From an uncultured Lachnospiraceae bacterium (lineage in GTDB: Bacteria > Bacillota > Clostridia > Lachnospirales > Lachnospiraceae): 64,000 nt of DNA. Under the pieces are notes generated by a model. It made no database searches, was not told where the DNA came from, and worked only from the letters and a program-made list of their open reading frames with translations. The stretch lies in NCBI GenBank assembly GCA_910587715.1, contig CAJUMV010000010.1, forward strand, positions 1-64,000. The letters are read 5' to 3'. The position numbers and the translations under genes are program-made. This document shows positions 26,701 to 34,332 of the stretch, in pieces. Every line of letters begins with the position of its first letter. The first letter of the stretch is position 1.

Positions 26701-26884
26701 CGAAGCGACCAGACGCATTAGGAAGCTGGAAAATCAGGCTCTTGCCTCCATTCCGATTATCGCCATGACCGCCAACGCCTTTACCGAAGACCGCGAAGAA
26801 GCGCTGAAAAGCGGCATGAACGCTCATATTCCCAAGCCCATCGATGTACAGGCGCTGTTCCAAACGCTGGATGATATCCTGTAG
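23747..26884 (+). CDS. hybrid sensor histidine kinase with PAS and two receiver domains
   Basis: The 1045-residue protein begins with a receiver-like region (residues ~1-125, IIADLSHLDMRS) lacking the acidic pair. Three PAS-like domains follow (~135-270, 270-385, 395-520). The dimerisation domain has SHDIRTPMNAIVGF with phospho-His 545. The ATPase region shows NLLSNAVKYTGAGG, DTGIGM and GTGLGMAI. Two receivers follow: ALVVDDDFNTC...VDWLLPDMNG with CNKP, and ILLAEDVEMN...MDIQMPVMDG with PKP. No membrane segment is seen, so it is cytoplasmic. I chose ATG 23747 (AGAGGG upstream) over TTG 23723. It lacks Hpt; the orphan Hpt at 22099 is the likely relay partner. Confidence 0.92.
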   Translation: MYTCSLHIYFVGHPSHAFDVIKKMPSLTHFTHIFSESDEAEVSLSQKADVIIADLSHLDMRSALPIILQNRRDGVPVILLADKKQMQLLCAEPALKDITDIWIHPMSDEELRFRFLRWQEAYKMGKDFWETGHFLETTINNVPNLIWYKDKEGVHEKVNNSFCQAVNKTKEQVQGRRHAYIWDVAEDDPACIESEHQVMSTRQTLLSEETIKAGEETRTLMCYKSPLYNCDGTVMGTVGVGIDVTKERAYEQEIITKNRNLETILATIDCGVMRHTLDDARILDINKAALRILGYETLNEMMADGFDLIASTVMDEDKPLLRGSIKMLKKAGDTVDVEYRVQHKNGEIIHVMGNIKLYEENGNLYCQRFLLDVTEQKLQEKKNQRRQMELVQALSRDFKLVCFVDAETGILIPIRTGRRELDSIFENKISLRESMEQYIEDCVYEEDREMLRHAVSLDTLKEELGGKQAYSVNYRKYQDKQLVYYQLKAVSAGTEDGSSGIVLGFRSVDAEIRREMEQNTLLETALSQANRASKAKSVFLSNMSHDIRTPMNAIVGFTNLAITHIGQTELVAEYLKKIQTSGNHLLSLINDILDMSHIESGKIHLEEKLCSLPEILHGLRNILQADIHAKQLELHIDTVDVVDEAIYCDKLRLNQVLLNLLSNAVKYTGAGGHVSMRITEKTDAPDGYANYVFTIKDTGIGMSQEFVERIFEPFERERNSTISKIQGTGLGMAITKNIVDMMHGSISVTSEQDVGTEFTVSFTFRLHEEKKEPMILPELKDCKALVVDDDFNTCDSVSYMLGQLGMQAEWTLSGKEAVLRSHQAVMRNTNYSVYIVDWLLPDMNGVEVTRRIRKETGGNVPVIILTAYDWSDIEVEAKEAGVTAFCNKPLFLSELSACLQSVLQPGSQDTEAAENELPLHHTGRILLAEDVEMNQELAVAILENAGFSVDVADNGQIALEKLKYSEPGYYRAILMDIQMPVMDGYEATRRIRKLENQALASIPIIAMTANAFTEDREEALKSGMNAHIPKPIDVQALFQTLDDIL

Positions 26885-26926
26885 GCTATGGATTAACAAA
26901 CAATTAACGAAAAAAGCAAAAAAAGC

Positions 26927-26955
26927 TTTACATTTTATATGCGTTATGCTATTCT
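26927..26955 (+). promoter_or_regulatory. promoter of the cold-shock gene
   Basis: TTTACA (26927-26932), a 17-nt spacer and TATTCT (26950-26955), leaving a leader of roughly 40 nt with GGAGGT. Confidence 0.7.
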
Positions 26956-27002
26956 ATGTATGTTGTCTATCGATGTATTATTTATATTTTGGAGGTATCA
27001 CA

Positions 27003-27203
27003 ATGAACAAAGGTACAGTAAAGTGGTTTAACAACCAGAAGGGCTACGGCTTCATCTCCGACGAGCAGGGCAACGACGTATTCGTTCACTACTCTGGGCT
27101 TAACATGGAGGGCTTCAAGTCTCTCGAAGAAGGCGCTGAGGTTGAGTATGAAGTTGTAAACGGCGAGAAAGGTCCTCAGGCCGTAAATGTAACAAAGTTA
27201 TAA
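27003..27203 (+). CDS. csp: cold-shock protein
   Basis: This 66-residue OB-fold protein has RNP1 GYGFIS and RNP2 VFVHYS, plus the usual start MNKGTVKWFNNQ and end QAVNVTKL. Cold-shock proteins bind single-stranded RNA and DNA and act as RNA chaperones. The start follows GGAGG by 6 nt; the longer open frame upstream is rejected. A 9-bp hairpin (27199-27220) overlaps the stop and a bidirectional terminator follows at 27331. Confidence 0.95.
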   Translation: MNKGTVKWFNNQKGYGFISDEQGNDVFVHYSGLNMEGFKSLEEGAEVEYEVVNGEKGPQAVNVTKL

Positions 27204-27330
27204 GAGCTGACGCTCTTATAGCATCGATAATCGGTATCACGATGTGCCTGTTCTTAAATATATAATGTTCTGAAACTCCAGTAAGACTTTGTTATTTAGA
27301 ATCAGCTATTGTTGTAACGGATTAGAGAAG

Positions 27331-27360
27331 AAAAAACCTGTCTGCATGACAGGTTTTTTT
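27331..27360. terminator. bidirectional terminator csp/hisA
   Basis: AAAACCTGTC and GACAGGTTTT pair around a TGCAT loop, with A-run before and U-run after, serving both convergent genes. Confidence 0.9.
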
Positions 27361-27364
27361 CTTT

Positions 27365-28138
27365 TCACCCTATATACGAAAGCACATCCGCAAATGCCAT
27401 CTGCCCGCCGAAAAGGTCAAGCCCGCTCCCGATGGTCACGTCCACTCTTCCCTTTCCCAGCTCTTTCAGTTTATCCAAATCCGCAAAGCTGTGCACGCCG
27501 CCCGCGTAGGTAACCGGGATTTTCCCCCAATCTCCCAGAAGCTTTGCCACCGGCTCCTCGATACCCGCGCTTTTGCCCTCCACGTCCACCGCGTGAATTA
27601 AAAATTCATCGCAATATCCGGAAAGCTCGTCGAGAACCTGCGTCGTCAACTCCACGGACGTATATTTCTGCCATCTGTCGGTCACAATATAGTATTGACC
27701 GCCGCGGCTGCGCACACTCAGGTCGAGCACCAGATTTTCCTTCCCCGTTTCCTTTACCAAAGTCCGCAGTCTGTCGTACTGTATCTGCCCGTCCGAAAAA
27801 ACATAAGAAGTGACAATCACATGGCTGGCACCCGCATTAAGAAATGCCGCCGCATTCTCCGGCGTGATGCCGCCACCCGCCTGTAAACCCTGCGGGTACG
27901 CCGAAAGCGCCGATAAAGCCTGCCTTTTCGTCTCCTCATAATAGGGGGAAGACGCCGGATTTAAAAGAATGATATGCCCCCCGATGATGCCCTTTTCCCG
28001 GTATAGCCCGGCATAAAAGGCAGCGTCCTGTCCGGACACAAAATTTTCCTGTGCCCTGTCCCCCGCGTCCTTCAGACTGCCTCCCACAATCTGCTTGACA
28101 CTGCCGTTATGAATATCAATACAAGGTCGAAATTTCAT
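27365..28138 (-). CDS. hisA: ProFAR isomerase HisA, eukaryotic-type
   Basis: This 257-residue TIM-barrel enzyme catalyses the Amadori rearrangement of ProFAR in histidine synthesis. The sequence begins MKFRPCIDIHNGSVKQIVGG, typical of the eukaryotic HIS6-like subfamily rather than the usual bacterial HisA. Other visible segments are LQAGGGITPENAAAFLNAGAS, LDLSVRS, IHAVDVEGKSAGIEE and VTYAGGVHSFADL. ATG 28138 follows GGAAAGGA; the longer open frame starting at 28186 is rejected. No other his genes are near. The eukaryotic-type assignment is from the N-terminal pattern and should be checked. Confidence 0.85.
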   Translation of the reverse strand: MKFRPCIDIHNGSVKQIVGGSLKDAGDRAQENFVSGQDAAFYAGLYREKGIIGGHIILLNPASSPYYEETKRQALSALSAYPQGLQAGGGITPENAAAFLNAGASHVIVTSYVFSDGQIQYDRLRTLVKETGKENLVLDLSVRSRGGQYYIVTDRWQKYTSVELTTQVLDELSGYCDEFLIHAVDVEGKSAGIEEPVAKLLGDWGKIPVTYAGGVHSFADLDKLKELGKGRVDVTIGSGLDLFGGQMAFADVLSYIG

Positions 28139-28285
28139 AAATTTTCCTTTCCCAAAAATCAGAATAAATTCATTTCTATCTGACATAATAACATAAGAAC
28201 AGGAAGTTTATCAAACATTCTGTTCGTAAACCGCATGGAATACTATCATGCATAGGATACAGCAATCGAGCAAAGGAGTGAAATC

Positions 28286-28816
28286 ATGAAAAGAATAAAA
28301 ACTTTACTTTTTGTCTCGCTCATGGTTCTGAGTATGGCAGCACTGACCGCCTGCGGCAGCAGAAACGCAGCCGGAAATGACAACAACGGCACAGGCACAC
28401 AGAACGGTACCGGCACTGCCGGCACGGGTACGGATAACGGAACCGGCATCGGCACTACCGGAACAGATGATGCCGGTACGGGCGTCACAAACGGCACAGG
28501 TATGGAAGACACGAATACCACCGGCACAGGCATGGGAGACACGAATACCACCGGCACAGGCACAGACACCACCGGCACAGGTATGGGCGGCACAGATACG
28601 AATGGCGCCTTAGACGATAACGACAATGTAAACGACGCCACAGCAGGCACAAACGGCACAAATGGCGGCTCCATCGCAGATGATGTAGGCAATGCCATCG
28701 GCGACGCCGGAAACGCGGCATCCGACATCATTGACGACGCAGCGTCAGGCGTGGAAAACATGGTGGACGACGTGACCGGCAACAACAACACCGGCGCATC
28801 TTCCAAGATACGCTAA
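28286..28816 (+). CDS. Gly/Thr/Asn-rich lipoprotein
   Basis: A lipoprotein signal peptide ends in a lipobox (LTAC at residues ~19-22). Residues ~28-110 are built of degenerate GTG-T/N units such as NGTGTAGTGTDN and TGTGMGDTNTTGTG. A C-terminal ~60-residue region (SIADDVGNAIGDAGNAASDI, ASGVENMVDDV) is amphipathic helical. It follows AAAGGAGTG and has its own terminator. I know no function; it resembles repeat-rich envelope lipoproteins. DNA-level repeats here could change in length. Confidence 0.75.
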   Translation: MKRIKTLLFVSLMVLSMAALTACGSRNAAGNDNNGTGTQNGTGTAGTGTDNGTGIGTTGTDDAGTGVTNGTGMEDTNTTGTGMGDTNTTGTGTDTTGTGMGGTDTNGALDDNDNVNDATAGTNGTNGGSIADDVGNAIGDAGNAASDIIDDAASGVENMVDDVTGNNNTGASSKIR

Positions 28817-28824
28817 ACGAACGC

Positions 28825-28853
28825 AAGCAGGGGCTTTCCCCTGCTTGTTTTTT
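28825..28853 (+). terminator. terminator of the lipoprotein gene
   Basis: AAGCAGGGG and CCCCTGCTT form a perfect 9-bp stem with a 4-nt loop, then G and a U-run. It abuts the end of fbp. Confidence 0.9.
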
Positions 28854-30810
28854 AGCTTTTTTCTATCAGTATGCCGTCCCTATAAGCCTGCAGCAGCTCT
28901 TCGAGCTGGTGGATGCTCTCCTTCAGCTCCGCGCCAATCTCCGTGTCTGAAATCTTCTGGCGCATGGCAGTCGTCTCCAGAATAAAGGAATCCGAAAAAA
29001 TATCCGACTCATGCAGAATCGCCGACTCCGTGGACTCGAAGGGCTCATGCGCCACCAGCCGCATCCCGTGGGAATTGACTACCAGCGTATATCCGGCGAT
29101 GCCCGTCTTGTCCTGATACGCCTTGGAAAAACCGCCGTCGATGACAAGCAGCTTCCCACCGCAGTGAATCGGCGTCTCGCCCTTTTTCCGCTCCACGGGC
29201 ACATGGCCGTTCACGATATGGGAACGGGACTCGTCCAGACCAAACTCCTGCAAAATCCGGTTCACTACCATCTCACTGTCGAGAAGCCTGTAGTAAGCGT
29301 TCTTCGTCTCCCTGTGCAGCTCCTTATCCTCCACCAGATACCTCTCGAAGGTTGCCATCTTATCTTTGCCAAACACCGGGGAATTGGGTCCTGCCCAGAT
29401 ATACCAGATGATATCCTGCCCTTTCAGCTTCTCTTTTAAATCATGGGAATAATACCCCTTTCTGGCATAATGTTCCAATACATCATAAAGCGCCTTGCCG
29501 CTGTATTCTTCCCCGTAAACGTTGACCTTATTAAAATTCCCTTCTTCATCCATCGGCACGCAGCCGTGGTAGAGCAGATTCGAGTTATAAACCTTGTAAA
29601 GACCGCCCTTCGAGAACAGGAAACGCACATGCTTCTGGAGCTTTTCGCATTTGACGAAAGCCTGTCTGAGCCGCTCCATCACCTGTTCTTCCTCCGCCGT
29701 CAGCTCATAGGGGCGGTTTCTGTTTATCGTCGGGAAATCCACGTCCTTTAAGGGATAGGAAACGCCGTCCAGCACAAGCGCCTTATTCTCATAATCAATG
29801 TGCTCCAGAAGCAGCCTGTCCTGCATGGCAAACTCGGGACGCCTCATGATTAGCTGCCCCTCCAGCTTAAACTGCAAAACGGCAATCGCCTTGTGCATCT
29901 TCATGTCAAGGCTTAAATCCTTCGTATCATAATCCGTATTGTATTTGATGGCGAAAGCATTGCAGTCCGTATCTTTATAAGCGTCCAGCGCAAAGGTGGC
30001 TAACGGGATGAGGTTAATACCGTAACCCTCCTCAAGCGTGTCCAGATTGCCGTATCTCGCCGCCATGCGGATGACATTCGCAATACACGCCAGATGCCCG
30101 CTTGCCGCGCCCATCCACACGATATCGTGGTTGCCCCACTGCACGTCCACCGAATGATACTGACAGAGCGTGTCCAGAATGATATGCGGTCCCGGTCCCC
30201 TGTCGAAAATATCGCCGACGATATGCAGATGGTCAATCACCAGCCGCTGAATCAGATTGCTCAAAGCAACGATAAATTCCGGCGCCCTGCCAATGCGGAT
30301 GATGGTGTGGATGATCTCATTATAGTATGCCTCTTTGTCCTGCACCTCCGCCTTCTCCGTAATCATCTCTTCAATGATATAGGAAAAGTCCGGCGGCAGC
30401 GCCTTCCTCACCTTGGAGCGGGTGTACTTGGAAGAAACCCGTTTCGTAATCTGCACCAGCCTGTGCAGGGTAATCTTGTACCAATCCTCGATGGAAGTCT
30501 CGTCCTCCTCCTGCATGACGATATCCAGCTTTTCCTCGGGATAATAAATCAACGTCGCCAGACTCTTCTTGTCCTTGATGCTCAAGGTATTGCCGAACTC
30601 CTCGTCGATCTTTCTGCGCACGGAGCCGGAACCGTTTTTCAGGATATGGTTAAACTGCTCATACTCCCCGTGAATATCCGTCATAAAATGCTCCGTGCCC
30701 TTTGGCAGATTGAGGATTGCCTGCAGGTTGATGATTTCCGTGGAAGCCGCCGCAATCGTCGGATACTGCTTTGATAAGCTTTTCAGATATTTTAATTCCA
30801 AATCGTCCAT
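28852..30810 (-). CDS. fbp: fructose-1,6-bisphosphatase, class III
   Basis: The 652-residue protein matches the class III FBPase found in Firmicutes. It converts fructose-1,6-bisphosphate to fructose-6-phosphate in gluconeogenesis. Visible metal-phosphatase motifs are FMTDIHGEYEQFNH, DRGPGPHIILD, WGNHDIVWMGAA, NGHVPVERKKGETPIHC and GGKLLVIDGGFSKAYQ. ATG 30810 follows GGAGAG; a longer frame from TTG 30822 is less likely. It lies 33 nt after dapB on the same strand and may share the dap transcript. The length is typical of the family. Confidence 0.95.
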   Translation of the reverse strand: MDDLELKYLKSLSKQYPTIAAASTEIINLQAILNLPKGTEHFMTDIHGEYEQFNHILKNGSGSVRRKIDEEFGNTLSIKDKKSLATLIYYPEEKLDIVMQEEDETSIEDWYKITLHRLVQITKRVSSKYTRSKVRKALPPDFSYIIEEMITEKAEVQDKEAYYNEIIHTIIRIGRAPEFIVALSNLIQRLVIDHLHIVGDIFDRGPGPHIILDTLCQYHSVDVQWGNHDIVWMGAASGHLACIANVIRMAARYGNLDTLEEGYGINLIPLATFALDAYKDTDCNAFAIKYNTDYDTKDLSLDMKMHKAIAVLQFKLEGQLIMRRPEFAMQDRLLLEHIDYENKALVLDGVSYPLKDVDFPTINRNRPYELTAEEEQVMERLRQAFVKCEKLQKHVRFLFSKGGLYKVYNSNLLYHGCVPMDEEGNFNKVNVYGEEYSGKALYDVLEHYARKGYYSHDLKEKLKGQDIIWYIWAGPNSPVFGKDKMATFERYLVEDKELHRETKNAYYRLLDSEMVVNRILQEFGLDESRSHIVNGHVPVERKKGETPIHCGGKLLVIDGGFSKAYQDKTGIAGYTLVVNSHGMRLVAHEPFESTESAILHESDIFSDSFILETTAMRQKISDTEIGAELKESIHQLEELLQAYRDGILIEKS

Positions 30811-30843
30811 TTTTCTCTCCAAACTTTTACATAATGGAAGGGT

Positions 30844-31599
30844 TTATCCGATTACGTCAGACATATCGTATAGTCCCGCCGGTTTCCCCGCGAGGAACTT
30901 TGCCGCCTGAATCGCGCCCTTACCGAAAACCGCTTTTGAGTAAGCTCTGTGGGAAAAGGTCACTACTTCGTCCGCTCCCGCGAAAATCACGTCATGGTCG
31001 CCCACAATGGTGCCGCCCCTGACCGCGCTGATGCCGAGCTCCTTTGCGTCTCTCTTCTGTCTGACCTGACTTCTGTCATAGACATATTCATAACTGCCGC
31101 CCATTGCCTCGTTGATGGAATCAGCCAGCGCGATCGCCGTGCCGCTGGGCGCGTCCAGTTTCTGGTTGTGGTGTTTCTCCACGATCTCGATATCGAAGCC
31201 GGCAGGCGAAAGCGTCTTTGCCGCTTCCTTTAAGAGCTTTAACAGCATGTTGATGCCCAGGGACATATTCGCAGATTTTAATATCGCCACCTGCTTCGAC
31301 GCCTCCTGCACCTTTGTAAGCTGCGCCTCGGAAAGCCCGGTGGTGCAAAGCACGCAGGGCAGTTTTTTCTCCACACAGTAATCCAGCAGCGCATCCACCG
31401 CTGCCGCCACGGAAAAGTCGATAACCGCGTCCGCCGCCACCGTACACTCGGAAATGCTGCTAAATACGGGATAGTCGTTTTTCCCGCTGTCCACGGCGTC
31501 GATACCCGCCACAATCTCTATCTCTTCGTCAGCCACAATCAGGGATGTAATGGTCTGTCCCATCTTGCCGTTGCAGCCGTGCATAATTACTTTTGTCAT
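30844..31599 (-). CDS. dapB: 4-hydroxy-tetrahydrodipicolinate reductase DapB
   Basis: DapB reduces the DapA product with NAD(P)H in lysine and diaminopimelate synthesis. The 251-residue protein begins MTKVIMHGCNGKMGQTI (dinucleotide-binding loop) and carries the family signature VEKHHNQKLDAPSGTA with catalytic His and Lys. The start at 31599 follows AAGGAGACG. It lies 87 nt downstream of dapA, so it is probably co-transcribed with it and thus under the same riboswitch. Confidence 0.96.
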   Translation of the reverse strand: MTKVIMHGCNGKMGQTITSLIVADEEIEIVAGIDAVDSGKNDYPVFSSISECTVAADAVIDFSVAAAVDALLDYCVEKKLPCVLCTTGLSEAQLTKVQEASKQVAILKSANMSLGINMLLKLLKEAAKTLSPAGFDIEIVEKHHNQKLDAPSGTAIALADSINEAMGGSYEYVYDRSQVRQKRDAKELGISAVRGGTIVGDHDVIFAGADEVVTFSHRAYSKAVFGKGAIQAAKFLAGKPAGLYDMSDVIG

Positions 31600-31686
31600 G
31601 TTGCGTCTCCTTCCTGAAATATATGATAATTGCGAAACGCCTGCCGGTTCCTCCCCGACAGACGTTTCTGCCATTCGCTTTCCTAC

Positions 31687-32571
31687 TTATAAAATTCCAT
31701 AGTCCTGCATTGCCTTTTTCAGCCGCTCCACATTCTGGGGCTCCATGTCGGACAGGGGCATATGTAAACCGCCCACTTCCTTGCCCATCAGGTTGAGCGC
31801 CGCCTTCACGGGAATCGGGTTCACCTCACAGAAAAGCGCGTCGCACAGGTCGATGACGCGGAGCTGCTCTTTCCTGCTGCCCTCGATATCCCCATCAAAG
31901 AATTTCTGGCAGATTTCGTGGGTCTGTTTCGGTGCCACGTTGGACAGTACGGAAATCACCCCGATGCCGCCAAGAGACATAATCGGCACAATCTGGTCGT
32001 CATTGCCGGAATACAAGTCCACCTTATCCCCCGCCAGAGACATGAGCTTGGCAATCTGGGAAATGTTGCCGCTTGCCTCTTTGATGCCCACGATATTTTC
32101 CACTTCCGTACACAATCTCGCCGCCGTCTGGGGCTGGATGTTGCATCCCGTGCGGCTTGGCACGTTGTAAAGAATAATGGGCAGCTTCACGGAGTCCGCG
32201 ATCTTTTTATAGTGGGCAAAGAGACCGTTCTGGGTCGCTTTGTTATAGTAGGGCGTCACCAGAAGCAGACCGTCCGCGCCGTATTTCTCCGCTTCCGTAG
32301 ACAAATACACCGCCGTCTCCGTGCAGTTCGAGCCGGTTCCTGCCACCACGGGAACCCTGCCTTTTACCGTTTCGATACAGAAACGAATCAAATCCAGATG
32401 CTCCTCGTGTGTCAGTGTGGAGGACTCTCCCGTCGTGCCGCAGACAATAATAGCGTCTGTACCCCCTGCAATCTGGAACTCCACAAGCTCCGCAAATTTC
32501 TCGTAATTGATACTGCCGTCCGCATGAAATGGTGTGACAATCGCCACGCCCGCTCCCTTAAAAATTGCCAT
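31687..32571 (-). CDS. dapA: 4-hydroxy-tetrahydrodipicolinate synthase DapA
   Basis: DapA condenses pyruvate with aspartate semialdehyde, the first committed step of lysine/diaminopimelate synthesis. The 294-residue TIM-barrel enzyme shows AIFKGAGVAIVTPF at the start, CGTTGESSTLTHEEH, YNVPSRTGCNI with the active Tyr, and GIKEASGNI with the Schiff-base Lys. The ATG at 32571 follows GGAGATAAC. A lysine riboswitch with a following terminator precedes it, fully consistent with its role. Confidence 0.97.
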   Translation of the reverse strand: MAIFKGAGVAIVTPFHADGSINYEKFAELVEFQIAGGTDAIIVCGTTGESSTLTHEEHLDLIRFCIETVKGRVPVVAGTGSNCTETAVYLSTEAEKYGADGLLLVTPYYNKATQNGLFAHYKKIADSVKLPIILYNVPSRTGCNIQPQTAARLCTEVENIVGIKEASGNISQIAKLMSLAGDKVDLYSGNDDQIVPIMSLGGIGVISVLSNVAPKQTHEICQKFFDGDIEGSRKEQLRVIDLCDALFCEVNPIPVKAALNLMGKEVGGLHMPLSDMEPQNVERLKKAMQDYGIL

Positions 32572-32587
32572 AGTTATCTCCTCTCTG

Positions 32588-32621
32588 AAATGATAAAGAG
32601 CCGACCGCACAGGGTCAGCTC
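32588..32621 (-). terminator. riboswitch-controlled terminator before dapA
   Basis: On the minus strand GAGCTGACC and GGTCGGCTC pair (one G-U) around a 6-nt loop, followed by UUUAUCAUUU. It sits 25 nt after the riboswitch P1 helix and before the dapA ribosome site, the expected place for attenuation. Confidence 0.85.
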
Positions 32622-32645
32622 CATAATTCTTCCGTTTCCGGTCTG

Positions 32646-32807
32646 GATAGCGCCCCATCGTAACGATGACAGTCATACAGCTCTTAACTGTATGCCCAAG
32701 GTAAAAACTTGCAGGTCGTCTCTCCTTTCGGCGTCCTCTCCTTTCCGGACATTTCCCCTGTGCCTGTCACATCCGTGCCCGTACTAATAGATAACGCAAC
32801 CTCTATC
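32646..32807 (-). promoter_or_regulatory. lysine riboswitch (L box)
   Basis: The minus-strand leader shows GATAGAGGTTGCG...TTAGTA, then GAAAGGAGAGG...GCCGAAAGG, a TGGGCATACAGTT...GCTGTATGACTGTCATCGTTACGATGG segment (key parts) and ends in GCTATC. GATAG at the 5' end pairs with CTATC at the 3' end to close P1. This matches the L-box family layout. Lysine binding is expected to favour termination upstream of dapA. Confidence 0.9.
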
Positions 32808-32836
32808 AAACTTTATAATGTTGTTTACTACGATTT

Positions 32837-32865
32837 ATCATAGCACCCGGGCGCATCCGTGTCAA
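32837..32865 (-). promoter_or_regulatory. promoter of the dapA-dapB leader
   Basis: On the minus strand TTGACA (32860-32865), a 17-nt spacer and TATGAT (32837-32842). The riboswitch begins about 30 nt downstream. The -35 box overlaps the end of the CobO-like gene. Confidence 0.85.
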
Positions 32866-33362
32866 TCCCATATCTTAAAATGTATGGTCTCCACCTTCGT
32901 CACCTGATCCGCCAGCGCGCAGACCCTGTCGTTCAACGTGATGCCCGTCATGATGATGTCCATCTCCTCCGGCTTCCCCGCAAGAAGATTTTTTAATTCC
33001 TCCACTGTGATAATGCCGTTGTCAATCAGCCCCAGCACCTCATCCAGAATCAGCAGGGAGCATTCTCCCGTGTTGAGAATTTTTTTCGCGAAATTCAGAC
33101 CGTTTCTGATATTGCTGCTCTCCTCCGCCTTGCGTTCGTCGGAAAGTTTTGAAAAATCTTCCTCCGACTTTTCAAAGCGGAAAATCTTAATCTCCGGCTC
33201 CAGTCGTTTCACAAACTCGGATTCCGCCAGACCCCGCCCTTTCAGAAACTGTATGATAACGACATAATCTCCCTCACATGCCGTCTGAATCGCACGTCCT
33301 AACGCCGCCGGGGATTTTCCGTGCCCTTCCCCGCTATATATCTGAATCCTGCCTTTTTCCAT
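32862..33362 (-). CDS. CobO/BtuR-like P-loop ATP:corrinoid adenosyltransferase family protein
   Basis: The 166-residue protein matches the CobO/CobA family that transfers adenosyl from ATP to corrinoids. It has a P-loop-like YSGEGHGKSPAALG, differing from the usual G-x-G-K-G-K-T by His and Ser substitutions. The LLILDEVLGLIDNGII Walker B region and DIIMTGI segment are typical. GTG 33371 is an alternative start; ATG 33362 has GGGGTG in front. The P-loop variation leaves substrate and activity uncertain. It ends 15 nt before the dapA -10 box. Confidence 0.75.
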   Translation of the reverse strand: MEKGRIQIYSGEGHGKSPAALGRAIQTACEGDYVVIIQFLKGRGLAESEFVKRLEPEIKIFRFEKSEEDFSKLSDERKAEESSNIRNGLNFAKKILNTGECSLLILDEVLGLIDNGIITVEELKNLLAGKPEEMDIIMTGITLNDRVCALADQVTKVETIHFKIWD

Positions 33363-33461
33363 AGCCAGCACCCCGTATTCTCATTCTTACATTAAATACA
33401 TATGCTCAGAATAGCACAATCCTTCTATAGATGCAAGCCATTACGTCCACACCCGCAAGTC

Positions 33462-34094
33462 TTACTCGTCTTCCACAAGCTCCAGCTTGCTGACGGAAAC
33501 CTCGTAGGCAATCCGCCTCTCCAGCTGCTCTTCCGACAATTTTTTCATATATTCGCGGCTCTGAATCCTGCCCCAGATGGCGCAGCGGCTCCCCACCTCG
33601 AAATTGCTGGCAAACCGGGCATTGCGCCCCCAGCAGATGCATGGTATGTAATCCGATTTCCCGTAAGGTCTGTTCACTGCCAGCAGCAAATCGGCAATTT
33701 CCCTTCCAAGCGGCGTCTTACGGTAAACCGGCGCTTTGCAGATATAACCGTCCAAAAAAATCTGGTTTGTCTTCGCCCCTTCGCCGATATCGTCCACAAA
33801 CTCGATTTCCCGGGCAAACACGGACAAAACCAGCCTGTTCTTTCTCTCCTCATGTCTGTTATAGGAGCGGAACTGTCCCGTGATGCATATCTTCATTCCC
33901 TTGTAATCCTCATTAACGTCAATGAGTCTCTCGGACACCATCACCGGTATGATATCAGTTGACTCGCTGAGTCGGTCCACGCTGATATCTACCATATAAA
34001 AGCCCTCTCCGAAAATCTCGTGGCTGAAGGAAAAATCACTTACAATCTCCCCCATAACCGCCACCTGGTTGTTTTCAATTACCTTATCCGTCAT
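33462..34094 (-). CDS. double-OB-fold single-stranded-DNA-binding-like protein
   Basis: This 210-residue protein carries two OB-fold-like halves: residues ~1-95 (VAVMGEIVSDFSFSH...ICITGQFRSYN) and ~100-205 (NQIFLDGYICKAPVYRKTPLGREIADLLLAVNR in parts, CAIWGRIQSREY). Known SSB features such as the ICWGRNARF and GRIQSR motifs are visible. The usual acidic, Gly-rich SSB tail is absent. Such proteins occur in Lachnospiraceae as SSB-family members of unclear role. ATG 34094 follows GGAGG. No neighbour clarifies function. Confidence 0.75.
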   Translation of the reverse strand: MTDKVIENNQVAVMGEIVSDFSFSHEIFGEGFYMVDISVDRLSESTDIIPVMVSERLIDVNEDYKGMKICITGQFRSYNRHEERKNRLVLSVFAREIEFVDDIGEGAKTNQIFLDGYICKAPVYRKTPLGREIADLLLAVNRPYGKSDYIPCICWGRNARFASNFEVGSRCAIWGRIQSREYMKKLSEEQLERRIAYEVSVSKLELVEDE

Positions 34095-34270
34095 GTTTTC
34101 CTCCATTCTGCTCAAGTATTTTCATGCCGCACCAAATTACGACCCTGAACTGTTATTGTATTATCAATATATAAGATGTTGCGGGAAAATAGAACTGTAA
34201 GGGGTCGCGCTGGCGCACCGGGCTTTGCACCTTTTCTTTGCGATTTTCCGCAAAAACAGAAACTCTATTC

Positions 34271-34299
34271 TTGCAAGAAGGGGAAACAGGTGCTATAAT
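34271..34299 (+). promoter_or_regulatory. typA promoter
   Basis: TTGCAA (34271-34276), a 17-nt spacer and TATAAT (34294-34299), about 34 nt before the start codon. Confidence 0.8.
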
Positions 34300-34332
34300 C
34301 GTCGAGGAATTTAACATAAGAAAGGCAAAAAT

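Noticed and set aside
28246..28806. 186-residue Pro/Val-rich open frame antisense to the lipoprotein gene
   Set aside because: It is produced by the GC-rich repeat on the opposite strand and has no good start site.
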